From Mercurialis annua (lineage: Eukaryota; Streptophyta; Magnoliopsida; Malpighiales; Euphorbiaceae), in the NCBI RefSeq assembly GCF_937616625.2, contig NC_065571.1, positions 51,569,651 to 51,633,650 of the forward strand: a stretch of DNA of 64,000 bases. Reading direction: 5' to 3'. The notes beneath the pieces were generated by a model. That model made no database searches, had not been told where the DNA came from, and saw only the letters and a list, made by a program, of their open reading frames with translations. Numbering within the stretch: the stretch's first letter is position 1; each line of letters opens with the position of its first letter. A program made the position numbers and the translations under genes. This document shows positions 1 to 9,911 of the stretch, in pieces.

Positions 1-276
1 TTTCTTGGAACGTCTACTATTTTTGATAGAAGTGGTGAACCCCATGGACTTGGCATATTCTTGATAAAATGAGTATGCTGCCTCGTGTGACTCAAATTCA
101 ATACCATTACATGGCTCAAATTCTGTTTCCTCTTCAAACATGGCAGCAGAGCTCTTGGGCAAGTCACCAACCCTAGAATCTCCATTTGGTACAATGTCCA
201 TGTTTACACCCACTGCATCTCCAACAGGCACGTCGGTTTGAAGGTTCACCGTATTCTGAACAACATGTTGAGTCAT
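1..276 (-). CDS. FHY3/FAR1-related transcription factor, N-terminal fragment
   Basis: Ninety-two codons run from an ATG at 276 down to the window edge without a stop. After an acidic leader of about 60 residues comes a stretch close to the start of the FAR1 DNA-binding domain: NGIEFESHEAAYSFYQEYA, then GFTTSIKNSRRS. That is the entry to the WRKY-GCM1-type zinc finger of FHY3/FAR1 proteins, which descend from Mutator-type transposases and act in the nucleus as transcription factors, classically in phytochrome A signalling. The leader with its acidic stretch followed by NGIEFESHEAAYSFYQEY resembles FHY3 itself more than distant FRS members, but the zinc finger, core domain and SWIM finger lie outside the window, so the paralogue cannot be fixed. 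The start is the only ATG in frame before the domain. Confidence 0.85.
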   Translation of the reverse strand, partial: MTQHVVQNTVNLQTDVPVGDAVGVNMDIVPNGDSRVGDLPKSSAAMFEEETEFEPCNGIEFESHEAAYSFYQEYAKSMGFTTSIKNSRRSKK

Positions 277-1058
277 TCTTATCCTGCTCAATATCAACTA
301 CTCGACGTTAGTTCATGGTGTTATAAGACTTTGAGCAAAGCATAGCATTCAAAAGGTGATCTTGATTCATTATTTTATAGTATGATATCGAAGAATGCTT
401 AGGAATTTATAACTGAAGTTCGATAGTTGATGTTTCTTTGGCCAACCAACAACAAATTAACAATTACTAACATTGAAATAAACATGCATATCAATTAGAA
501 GCAAATGAATCAAAACTCACTTAAAGCAGGCCTATAAAATTATGGAACTTAATGAAACCCTAATGACATATAAATTTACTAACCCCACGCTTGCATCCAA
601 CTGCTCTGTCTTAGTCATGGCCGCTTGAAGATTTCCGGCAGCTCAGATCTGCGTGGTTTTGATCCCGAATCATGTATTTGAAAGCAAAAAAAGCAAATAT
701 AAAAACCGAATTGATTACCTTGAGATAGCAAATTTGATGATGCGACTTTAATCCCATCATTTACTTCAATCAGTTCCGTAGTGCACCAGCGCTGCATTTT
801 TCGGTCAGGGGAACCCAAAACGCTACACTTTTGTGTAACAACGATCAAATTTGTTTACAGAAAAGGAAAAAAAATGGTGGTATGCAATTAGGGTTCTTGG
901 GAAGATAGAGCTGCTGGCTACAAAAATGGTTAACAGCCGTTGATAATGTTAACGGATCTGATTTTATATGAATTGTTTCAGGTTCAGGGTGTTTCTGTGC
1001 CTTATGGACCTCTTCTGGAACTTTTTTTTGTTTTTTAAATCAACAATGCATATTAATT
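277..1058. other. 5' leader and promoter region of the FHY3-like gene
   Basis: There is no convincing coding sequence here. The stretch lies upstream of the minus-strand FHY3-like start and probably holds its 5' untranslated exons and promoter. A small minus-strand open frame at 615-848 has no recognisable domain and is interrupted by low-complexity sequence, so it is not called. Confidence 0.4.
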
Positions 1059-3059
1059 ATAGGAAAATGCTATTTTTTTTTTATATATAAGAAGAAAAGG
1101 GGCCAAACGACTAATGACGTCTACTCATACGAGGCAAGGAAACACCGATAACATCATCCTTCAAGCAGTTAATGACTTCGTTGATCACATTGTCGTGAAT
1201 AGTTAAGCCAATCGGAAAAGAAAAGCCAGCGTTAGCCATACGATCCGCACACCGGTTCCCTTCTCTATGGGTGTAATAAATATGAATGCACCGGTTCCTT
1301 TTCAGCAAGTTCTTGACTGCAGCCAGTAGGTTCGTGTTGGCATTCATTGAGATAACATCAGTTCGAAGGGCCTCAACAGCAAGCAAGCTATCCATCTCCA
1401 AGACGACATTCCTAAATCCTTTATTCCAAGCGATTTCCAACCCATTAAGAGCCCCCCAACAGTTCCGCTTGAAAGACTGAGCAACACCTAATAAATCTGC
1501 TGAAGCCAAACAGCCAATCGCCATTAGTATTCCGAGCAATTCCACCTGACGCAACTTCGTTGGAAGAACTTCGAAATGCACCATCAGTGTTCACCTTAAT
1601 CCAGCTCGGCCAAGGGGGTATCCAGCTCACTAAATGCTCAGTTTTCGGTCCAATGCCAGGATTGGATAATTTATTAAAGCGATCAGCTTTAATGGTGAAA
1701 TTAAGAAGACTTCGAATGTTGATCGCAATATCTGTAGAACTCCGCCTATCATTATTGAAGATGAAATTATTGTGATAATTCCAAAGACACCAACAAGTTA
1801 AACCAAAGATTATTCTCCACTGGTCTTCATCTTCAGAATGAGGAACCTGCAAATTAGTAAAAAAACCAATTTTGAAAAGGTAAATTGTAAAAGGCAAAAA
1901 CACGAGAAGGATTGAGCAATTTTTTCCAAACTTCCCTGGCCACAACACACTGCCTAAGGACATGGTCACCGTCCTTAAAAGGATCACCGCAAATGCAGCA
2001 AGAGGAGTCTGAAGTAAGATGATGTCTGGATCGTTCAGCGTTAGTCATGAGTTTATTCTTGGAAGCCAGTCAAAGGAAAGCACGCACACGTCGTGCTCCA
2101 GGCCACTTCCAAATAAGACTCAAGTTCATATTAATATCAGAGAAGCAGGTGCCATCTTGAAGTTGATAAGCCGACTTGACAGAAAAAAGACCCGAGCTTG
2201 ACAGTCCCCAATAGGACCGATCAGAATCAGCAGAGTTAGAAGGAATTTTGACAGCGACAAGATGGAGCAGAGCAGTATAAGGGACCAAACCCGAGATATA
2301 GTTCCAATCCCAACAACCATTGGCCACAACATCAGACACCTTCAAGCTCAAATCAGACTGTTGCAACGTCGAAGAAGCTAAAAACTGAAGAGGACCCAAG
2401 TCAGCAAGCCAATTATCCATCCAAAAACCAATCGTGCTCCCATCTCCAAGGGCCCAGTGAGTACCGGCTAAAATAGTGCTCCAGAGATGACCCAAGTTCC
2501 GCCACAATAAGGAGCAGGAGCCAGAAATTTTAATATTTAAACCATTGTCATGCCAACCATACTTGTTTCTAACAACTTGAACCCAAAGCAACTCAGGTTT
2601 AGACATAATGGAATAGCCAATTTTCATGAGAAAGGCATTATTCTGCTTTTTAAGATCACGAATGCCACCCCCACCGTTGTTGCACGGCGAACACATCTCT
2701 TCCCAACGGACTAGACTGAGCTTAGTGCAACCCTCTTTGCTGCCCCAAATAAATTGCCGCACCAACAAGTCAATTTTATCACAAAGACCCTTCGGTAAAG
2801 ATGTTGTCTGCATGGTGTAACCGGGAATGGCCATCAACACAGATTTTGCCAAAGTAAGCCTTCCTGCAAAAGAGAGAAAACTAGCATTCCAGCCAGAAAG
2901 TTTATTCTTAACCTTATCAAAAATAAACGAATAAGTATCTTTGGAAACACGAGAATGTAAAAGGGGAACACCGAGATACTTCCCCAAATCATGCGTTTTT
3001 TGGAAACCCATCAAGCTGTTGATAGAAGACGCCAAACTGCTGATAGGAAAATGCTATTT
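1059..3059 (-). mobile_element. 5'-truncated LINE (L1-type) with 17-bp target-site duplication
   Basis: The direct repeat ATAGGAAAATGCTATTT occurs at 1059-1075 and again at 3043-3059. Between them, read on the minus strand, lies the 3' end of a plant LINE: the C-terminal part of ORF2, a short 3' tail, then a poly-A tract (poly-T at 1076-1082 on the plus strand). Truncation at the 5' end, a poly-A tail and a duplication of 10-20 bp are the marks of target-primed reverse transcription. The reverse transcriptase core is missing. Confidence 0.92.
1111..3035 (-). pseudogene. LINE ORF2 remnant (thumb/zf-RVT region and RNase H)
   Basis: The minus-strand frame opening at 3035 carries signatures that follow the RT core in plant LINEs: GKYLGVPL, LSFAGRLTLAKSVL, QFIWGS and GGGGIRDL. 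A second piece (about 2048-1854) has the zinc-finger motif CCICGDPFKDGDHVLRQC. Two overlapping pieces (1987-1445 and 1584-1111) form a type I RNase H domain with VNTDGAF, the acidic block EMDSLLAVEAL and a final HREGNRCADRMAN. At least two frameshifts separate the pieces, so no protein can be made. It is a dead fragment of about 600 codons. Confidence 0.9.
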
Positions 3060-3317
3060 AACCCACCATTTTGTACCTTCTTCATTGTCCCTCCTTACGT
3101 GACAGCATTTAATTCGTTCAATTCCCCTCCAAAAGTGTATATCTAAAAAAAACAACTTTTAATGCATCCAGTAATTTGTTGCCACGTCAGGTGGGTTAAA
3201 AAGGAGGGTTATTATACTTAGCAAAGTGACAGAACTACTCTTAATGACTTGTAGTCGAAAGGGTATTTTGTGATGGAATATACGCATCTAATTTGCAAAT
3301 TGTCTCACAAAAACAAA

Positions 3318-3403
3318 AGAAACATTATTAAACTACTTTGTTAAATAAGCACAATCATCGACTAGAAACATTATTAAACTACTTTGTTAAATAAGCACAA
3401 TCA
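3318..3403. repeat. 46-bp-period tandem duplication
   Basis: A 40-base sequence at 3318-3357 is repeated without change at 3364-3403, separated by TCGACT. This is a simple local duplication. Confidence 0.9.
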
Positions 3404-3916
3404 CAGGGTCTGACTCTATAACTAAGTGATCCCATCTTTTGAGTCAGCTGAGAGCGTCACGGATACTCATAATCTTCACCATACGAGCTCAAAAATTACT
3501 CAACAGGTTCACTTGTCTAACTTAACAATATGACCAGTGTGATCCTGAACCACTATGCTCATCCCAATCTCTTGCTTGCTCTCAAGCACAGCGGCATCAA
3601 TGCTAACCTTGCATCAGACACTGCCACCGAACAACTCCATCTACCTTCCCCACCTAAACCAATCTCAGCTCCCCCTTTTCAAGGTTAGCTACTTTTCACG
3701 CTGCAATCTGATGGCAAGCAGCTGTTACAACTGATTTTGGCAGCCTATTTTTACTGTTCCAGACCATACTATTAAGGTGGAGCTAGATGTTTCAACTGGA
3801 CATAGCGGCTAGGGTTTTATCCTCCTCTGGCAGTTCAAAAATCCATTAACCAATCCACTATTTGAAACTAAAAGAATCTCTAGTCAGTTTATCCATATTC
3901 ATCAATCTCCAATAAT

Positions 3917-4319
3917 AAGAGGTAAATTACATTTTTTTTAAAAGGTGACCTATTGAGTTCAAGCTATACTTGATGTAATTTTTTCTCGACCAAGTTACTT
4001 TGAATACATTTATCATAGTTTGATATTTTTTATTTGAGAATTCTATTTGATGGTCACTCACTTTCAATTTCATTAACAACTAGCGGCTTTTTTAAATTTT
4101 ATTAATATTTGATATTCACTTTCAAACGATCTGATACCTCACTTTTCATTTTATTAATGATTTGTCACCTCACTTTCAAACGTTTCAGTAAAAAAATTAA
4201 CAAAAGCCTCTTATTGTTTATATAACTGAAAGTGTTGAACTATTAAATAGAATTTTCAAGTTTGAAGTATCAAACTGTAAATTATTGTATATGCGGGGAG
4301 TTAGATTAATTTGCCTCTT
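3917..4319. repeat. MITE-like inverted repeat
   Basis: The ends are complementary: AAGAGGTAAATTA at the left and TAATTTGCCTCTT at the right, with one mismatch. The interior holds repeated CACCTCACTTTCAAACG-like blocks in both orientations. No clear target duplication was found, so the family is unassigned. Confidence 0.4.
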
Positions 4320-5108
4320 TTTCTTTTTTAAAACTCTCCTGAGTTTGCGTTGGGTCTTTCTTATTCTTTGTTATTGTTTTGCGGCTGATAGCATTAGATT
4401 TCTTGGTTTCACACCGCATAGAAAGCAGGATTTTGTTAATTTGAGCAAATTATTTTGATCTTATATTTTAAACCAAGTAGCCAATGAAAACCTGTTTCTG
4501 TGCATTAAAATAAAACCTGTTGGAAGCTTTAAATATATTATTTTAATTGTATCATAAGGATTGATGGGGCAATTGCTATGGTCAAAAGTAGTGGATATTG
4601 TTGATTTTGGTAGCATATACTTTGATTGCTACGATAGGTCTCAAGATATTTTCTATGTCTTATGCAAACAATAAAAATCATAGACAATAAAGTTATTATT
4701 TTCGTCATAACTTAACATCAATTGTGGATTTTCCTAAGAAATTAATGGTGCAAAAAGAGGTTAATTTTATTTGTAGCCTCAGTTTTTCAAAGATTATTAC
4801 TATTGCTCGTATGAATTTAGGTATTAACTATTGTTTTCTTCACAAATTTTCAAAAAATTATTATTTTCCCTCTAGTATTCTAATTTTTCTAACTGAAATT
4901 CCTTAAGATTTCAACTAGAAAATCTAAAAGTTTAGGGATTTTTTTTTAAAATAAAATAAAATTGGAAGAAATAATATTTCAAACTCAGAGAATTATAATA
5001 ATTATTCAATTTTTTAGTTTATTTCCATGTAAAGCATCAAAGATTCTACTACTTACCCTATTTCTTTTATTTTCTTCTTTACCCGTCATAGAAGTTGCCA
5101 TTTTTTAT

Positions 5109-5610
5109 GGCTAATCCCCTGAAAAATCCCTCACCTTTCAATTTCCTTTCATTTGCACCCTCACCTTTCAAAATTCCCAATTTTACCCTAATTTTCACCT
5201 TTCACTTTCAATTACACCCTTAAATATTAAATTGACCTATTTTTACTGCAAAAAGTTCAAATTAATACTTTATATTTTAACAAATATTATAAATAGTATC
5301 TAATTTAATTAATTTTATGGAATTAAAACGGTAAAATTAAATAAAAGTGAATGTGAAATTAGTAATTTTTGAAATATTTTTTAGAAAAGATGCTTTTATT
5401 GTTGAAATTTTAACATTTAGTACTATTTAGAAAATGAATAAAAATAAAAAATATTAATTCGAAATTTTTTGAATGAAAAAAGGTCAATTTAATATTTCGA
5501 TGGTGCAATTGAAAGTGAAAGGTGGTAATTAGGATAAAATTGGGAATTTTAAAAGGTGAGGGGCAAACGAAAGGGGGTTAAAAGGTGAAGGGATTTTTAT
5601 AGGATTAGCC
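5109..5610. mobile_element. Foldback MITE, Mutator-like, long TIRs (GGCTAATC...GGATTAGCC)
   Basis: This is a 502-bp element whose two outer arms of roughly 130 bp are mutually complementary. The left arm starts GGCTAATCCCCTGAAAAATC and the right arm ends TATAGGATTAGCC. Flanking 9-mers (ATTTTTTAT and CTTTTTTTT) are only weakly alike. The end sequence and layout match the larger element at 56184-59209 (shared GGCTAAT, TGAAAAA and ACCTTT blocks), which has a clean 9-bp target duplication, so both are placed in one Mutator-like family. It has no coding capacity. Confidence 0.75.
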
Positions 5611-6057
5611 CTTTTTTTTTTCAACAAAACATCATCATCTCAAAATATTTGAGAATTCATATGAATATCTACCAACGTACGCAACAATAGTCCCCAAAAG
5701 TGCCTATCAGAGGAAAAAGAAAAAAATTCCATCTTTTTATAATTAAATTTCCTTCTAATTAATTATTATTGAAAAAATAATCCATGTCAGCATCTAGGTA
5801 GAGCAATGGGACCCATATAATCTAAATGGCCCACCAATCAAATTCCTAATTTTTGACAAAATCCAATCATTCAAAATCTCCCAAAACTTTTGCTCTCCAT
5901 GCTTAGCATGGCAATCGATTGATATGGCAAAGAAATATTTACATAATTTCTATTTATCACGCAATTGTAAATAGAGTTAATATAAAATTACGATAATAAA
6001 AATAATATTGTAAAATATAATTAAATTTAAATTTGAGGGGAGCCATTTCCTAATTAA

Positions 6058-6675
6058 GGGAGTATTTAGTTCAACTTTTTGGTGGAGCTTTTGACTTTTC
6101 CTTTTCAAAAATCTCCACCAAAGTGTTTGGTGAGAATTTTTTCAAAACTTTTTGGAGTTTTTTGAACCCCCAACAGCTGCTGTTTGAAAAGCTCCATTTT
6201 GGAGCTTTTTGCCAACAACTGATAGCTGTTTCATTATTTAGACAAAATTACCCTTATTAGAATATATCATTTTTTTAATATATAAATTATTTAAATCATT
6301 TTTAAATACTCTAATCATTAATAAATTATATAAAATTCTTTTATTTATATTAAAATAATTATAATTTAATAATTTTTTAAAAAATTATCATAAATTTATA
6401 AAAAAAAATATTTAAATAAATTTAAACTAGATGTTGTTTTTTATAAAAAATAATTATTAATATTTTTATTAAATAATATATGATATAATATATTTATAAT
6501 TTAATAAATTAAAAACAAAAATTATGCCATTTACGGTCATTTTATATATAAACAGCTACAACTAATTAAATTTCACCAAACACTTATGGTTTATCAGCTA
6601 TCAGCTACCAGCCAACAGCTAATAGCTATCAGCAACAGCTAACAGTCACATGAAACAGCTGAACCAAACAGGCCC
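6058..6675. mobile_element. Tourist-type MITE (PIF/Harbinger-like)
   Basis: This 618-bp element is flanked by the trinucleotide TAA (6055-6057 and 6676-6678). Its ends are imperfect inverted repeats: GGGAGTATTTAGTTCA at the left, TGAACCAAACAGGCCC at the right. The outer GGGCCTGTTTGG-like end and TAA duplication are typical of Tourist MITEs moved by PIF/Harbinger transposases. Subterminal CAGCTATCAGCTACCAGC-like repeats occur near the right end. The core is AT-rich and non-coding. Confidence 0.75.
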
Positions 6676-6678
6676 TAA

Positions 6679-8423
6679 TACTAATAAATTAGAATATTAT
6701 TGGCTCACGATAGTAGATAAAATCTAGGATTACATGGATAACTATAATAAATTTTATATTTTTCTCATGATCTTGTTTTAAAAATATTATCTCTTTTAAT
6801 ATTTTAATTTCTTTATCTAAAACCTTCCTTATTTGATGTAGTCTTAGGTTTTTTAAAATTTAAAATATAGGTTAAAAAAACTAATTCGGATCTAAAATGA
6901 AGAGGATTAAAATTTAAGTATTAACCGATCAACCCAAACTAAAATTTTATTTTGGTTAATTTGGTTCGATTATGGTTAATAATTTTAAATTTTTCAGGTA
7001 ATTTGGTTCAGTTTTTATATGAAATTTTCAAATTAATAACACCGATCAAACTAACCGAATGATATTACATATATGATGTTATTTTTGTAGTTTTTTTAGA
7101 ACTTCAAAAATATTTTTATAACTTTTATAGGACTTAGATATTAATTTATCTTCTAAATTTATATATTAATTAAAAATTAATATAATAATTAATATTAATA
7201 ATTTCAATTAACTTAAATAACTGACCAAACTAGATAATTATTTTATTTAGATTATAGTTCTGTTATATGTAATTCGCTTATAATTATATAAAAAAAATAC
7301 AAATCTAATTACTGTTAATTCGGTTCAGTTTAATTTGATTTGATTTGATAATCGAGTCGAATCGAGCAATTTACACCCTCGTTACATTACGTAAATAAAA
7401 AAATCCAAACCGTGTTGTAAATGTAGTCACCGTCCCACACCTACCGCCTCCACTCCCACCCAAAAACCAAAATCTTTATAATACCATTTCAAAGCCGTGT
7501 TCACACTTGTAACATGTCTTTTTCATTTATAATAATCATAATCGCATTAGTTAGTGATATTTAATTTTATATTAAGATCTTTTAATTAAAGATTAAGCCT
7601 TTTACTGCCAAAATTGTAGCCCTTCTTTCCATCTATATCATCAATCTAATAAAATTTTCAAATTTCTGCATCAAACCCAGTTGTCATTCACTGTTTTCTC
7701 ACCAAAATTTGTAAAAATTAGATTTTTTTCCTCCGGGCCAAGATATTGGATTTTACTGCCAACTAATTTAGCCAAATACGGGCCAGGTTCTTCCATTACA
7801 GATCACAGGTTCGATCCGCATTTGAGTAGCCAGTTGTTTCGATTGCTTTAAAAAATAATACGTTTAATTTTTTGATACATGTTCATGAAGTTCTTTCAAC
7901 GAATTTTAACTATAAAATATCACTTTTAATTCTTGCACATTTAAACTAATCTCCAAAAAAAAATATAGGTCCCTTGAGAAAAATAGATTCTAATTTCAAA
8001 TTTAAAACGACTGCATAAATGTATAGTTCGAACCTGTAACTTCATTTAAGTCAGGAGAGCGTATTATCAACTAACATGCGCCTTGGGATTATTAATACGG
8101 ATTTAGTGAAATACTAACATCTAATTCTACTAACTCCCGCTAACTAGGCTAATTATATTTCTGATAAAAAAATAAAAACCAGTTTTCAAAGTCAATTTAA
8201 AAACCTCTCCTTACTCAAAAACCATTATTGTCAATGCTTATGTTCACATTTAGCTCACACATTCTTTGAAAAAAGCCAAGATTTTTACCCTATTTTTCTT
8301 TGTGTTTTTTTGCTTCAAATTTCAAATCTTTTCTTACAATTCTATGAAATTCAATTCTCTTACAAAATCAAGAACGCAACTTTTTAGTTTCATGAACCTT
8401 TCTTCAAATCCCCACTTAGCCAA
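6679..8423. other. Intergenic and promoter of the HARBI1-like gene
   Basis: No gene is seen. GGTTCGGTT-type blocks around 6950-7380 look like a decayed hAT MITE similar to the one at 12071-12634. The last 150-200 bases, with CT-rich tracts, are the likely 5' leader of the gene starting at 8424. I saw no clear TATA box. Confidence 0.4.
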
Positions 8424-9911
8424 ATGAATCAAACCAATACCACAAAAAAAAGGCAAAGAAAAACAAATTTGAGACAAGAAACTGAAGATACAAATTCTTA
8501 TGAAGAAGACAGCAACAACTCAACCAAGAAGACAAAGGATTTAAAGGGTATTATTACATCATTGGTTTTGTTAGAAGAACAAGAAAAATTTGATGAATTA
8601 GAGACTAATCAAGCTTCTTATGAAGAAAAACAATTGCTTGAAGCTAATCATAGTAAAAAAACTGGAACAATGGTTGAATACTATTCTAATCTTCAAGATT
8701 ACTACTCAGAAGCGGAAGAAACTGATTCTTTTAAGCGAAAGAAATCGCGGGCTGTAGCTAATGCTGCTGTTGCTGTTTCTGCTGCTTCAACTGGTGGTGG
8801 TGGTGCAAAACAAGGTGGAGGTGGTGGTGGAGGTGGTGGTGGTCAACAGCAGAGGAGATTATGGGTGAAGGATAGAGATAAAGAATGGTGGGATGAATGT
8901 AATAGACCTGATTTTCCTGAGGAGGAGTTCAAGAAAGCTTTTAGAATGAGTAAGTCAACTTTTGATATAATTTGTGAGGAGTTACATTCTTGTATAGCTA
9001 AGGAAGATACAACTTTGAGAAATGCTATTCCTGTCAGGCAAAGAGTTGCTGTCTGTATTTGGAGATTAGCTACTGGTGAGCCACTCAGACTTGTCTCAAA
9101 AAGGTTTGGTTTAGGTATTTCAACTTGTCATAAACTAGTTCTTGAGGTTTGTTCTGCTATCAGAAATGTTTTAATGCCTAAGTATTTACAATGGCCTGAT
9201 GAGGATGGTTTGAGTAAGGTTAAGCATGAATTTGAATCAATTTCAGGGATTCCTAATGTTGTTGGTTCTATGTATACTACTCATATACCAATTATAGCTC
9301 CTAAGATTAGTGTTGCTGCTTATTTTAATAAGAGACATACCGAAAGGAATCAGAAAACTTCGTATTCAATTACTGTTCAGGGTGTTGTTGATCCAAATGG
9401 AGTGTTTACTGATGTTTGTATCGGTTGGCCCGGTTCGATGCCGGACGATCAGGTTTTAGAGAAGTCTGCTTTGTTTCAGAGGGCTAATGGTGGTCTTTTG
9501 AAAGATGTTTGGATTGTTGGTAGTTCAGGGTACCCTTTGTTGGATTGGGTTTTGGTGCCTTATACACAGCAACATTTGACATGGACTCAACATGCTTTTA
9601 ATGAGAAAATTGGTGAGATTCAAAATGTTGGTAAAGAAGCATTCACAAGATTGAAAGGTAGGTGGAGTTGTTTGCAGAAAAGAACAGAAGTGAAACTACA
9701 AGATTTGCCTGTTGTTCTTGGTGCTTGTTGTGTTCTGCATAATATTTGCGAGTTGCGTAAAGAGGAAATCGATCCGTCGCTCAAGATCGATGTTTTTGAT
9801 GACGAAATGGTGCCTGAAGTTGCTTTGAGATCAGTAAGTTCAATGAAAGCTAGAGATAATATTGCTCATAATCTTTTGCACCATTGTCATGCAGGCACTG
9901 GTTTTCTATAG
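8424..9911 (+). CDS. HARBI1-type nuclease-family protein (domesticated Harbinger transposase, ALP1-like family)
   Basis: A single uninterrupted frame encodes 495 residues. Residues 1-125 are charged and low-complexity and end in a poly-glycine run (about 123-140). The rest is the HARBI1/PIF transposase-like domain (DDE superfamily endonuclease): a helical region with RQRVAVCIWRLATGEP, then GIPNVVGSMYTTHIPI, the block FTDVCIGWPGSMPDDQV and the C-terminal LGACCVLHNICELR. The expected first catalytic Asp (GAID.THI in active Harbinger enzymes) is Tyr284, whereas an Asp at 341 and a Glu at 405 remain. It resembles the conserved intronless plant nuclear proteins of the Arabidopsis At5g12010/At4g29780 type. 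ALP1, another domesticated Harbinger protein, associates with PRC2, but a similar role here is only inference. No terminal inverted repeats flank the frame, which argues for a host gene. A partial copy of its 3' end lies at 13751-14666. Confidence 0.9.
   Translation: MNQTNTTKKRQRKTNLRQETEDTNSYEEDSNNSTKKTKDLKGIITSLVLLEEQEKFDELETNQASYEEKQLLEANHSKKTGTMVEYYSNLQDYYSEAEETDSFKRKKSRAVANAAVAVSAASTGGGGAKQGGGGGGGGGGQQQRRLWVKDRDKEWWDECNRPDFPEEEFKKAFRMSKSTFDIICEELHSCIAKEDTTLRNAIPVRQRVAVCIWRLATGEPLRLVSKRFGLGISTCHKLVLEVCSAIRNVLMPKYLQWPDEDGLSKVKHEFESISGIPNVVGSMYTTHIPIIAPKISVAAYFNKRHTERNQKTSYSITVQGVVDPNGVFTDVCIGWPGSMPDDQVLEKSALFQRANGGLLKDVWIVGSSGYPLLDWVLVPYTQQHLTWTQHAFNEKIGEIQNVGKEAFTRLKGRWSCLQKRTEVKLQDLPVVLGACCVLHNICELRKEEIDPSLKIDVFDDEMVPEVALRSVSSMKARDNIAHNLLHHCHAGTGFL

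Larger units (their letters stand above)
3060..5108. other. Intergenic, AT-rich, no gene seen
   Basis: No exon-like coding is visible. The stretch contains a short tandem duplication and one MITE-like inverted repeat, listed separately. AACCCACC at 3060 and GGTGGGTT near 3190 are inverted and may be the ends of another decayed element. Confidence 0.5.

Noticed and set aside
7795..8075. B-box-like sequences (AGGTTCGATCC near 7808, AGTTCGAACC near 8025) suggesting tRNA or SINE
   Set aside because: No matching A box, cloverleaf, poly-A or target duplication was found, unlike the SINE at 56020-56143.
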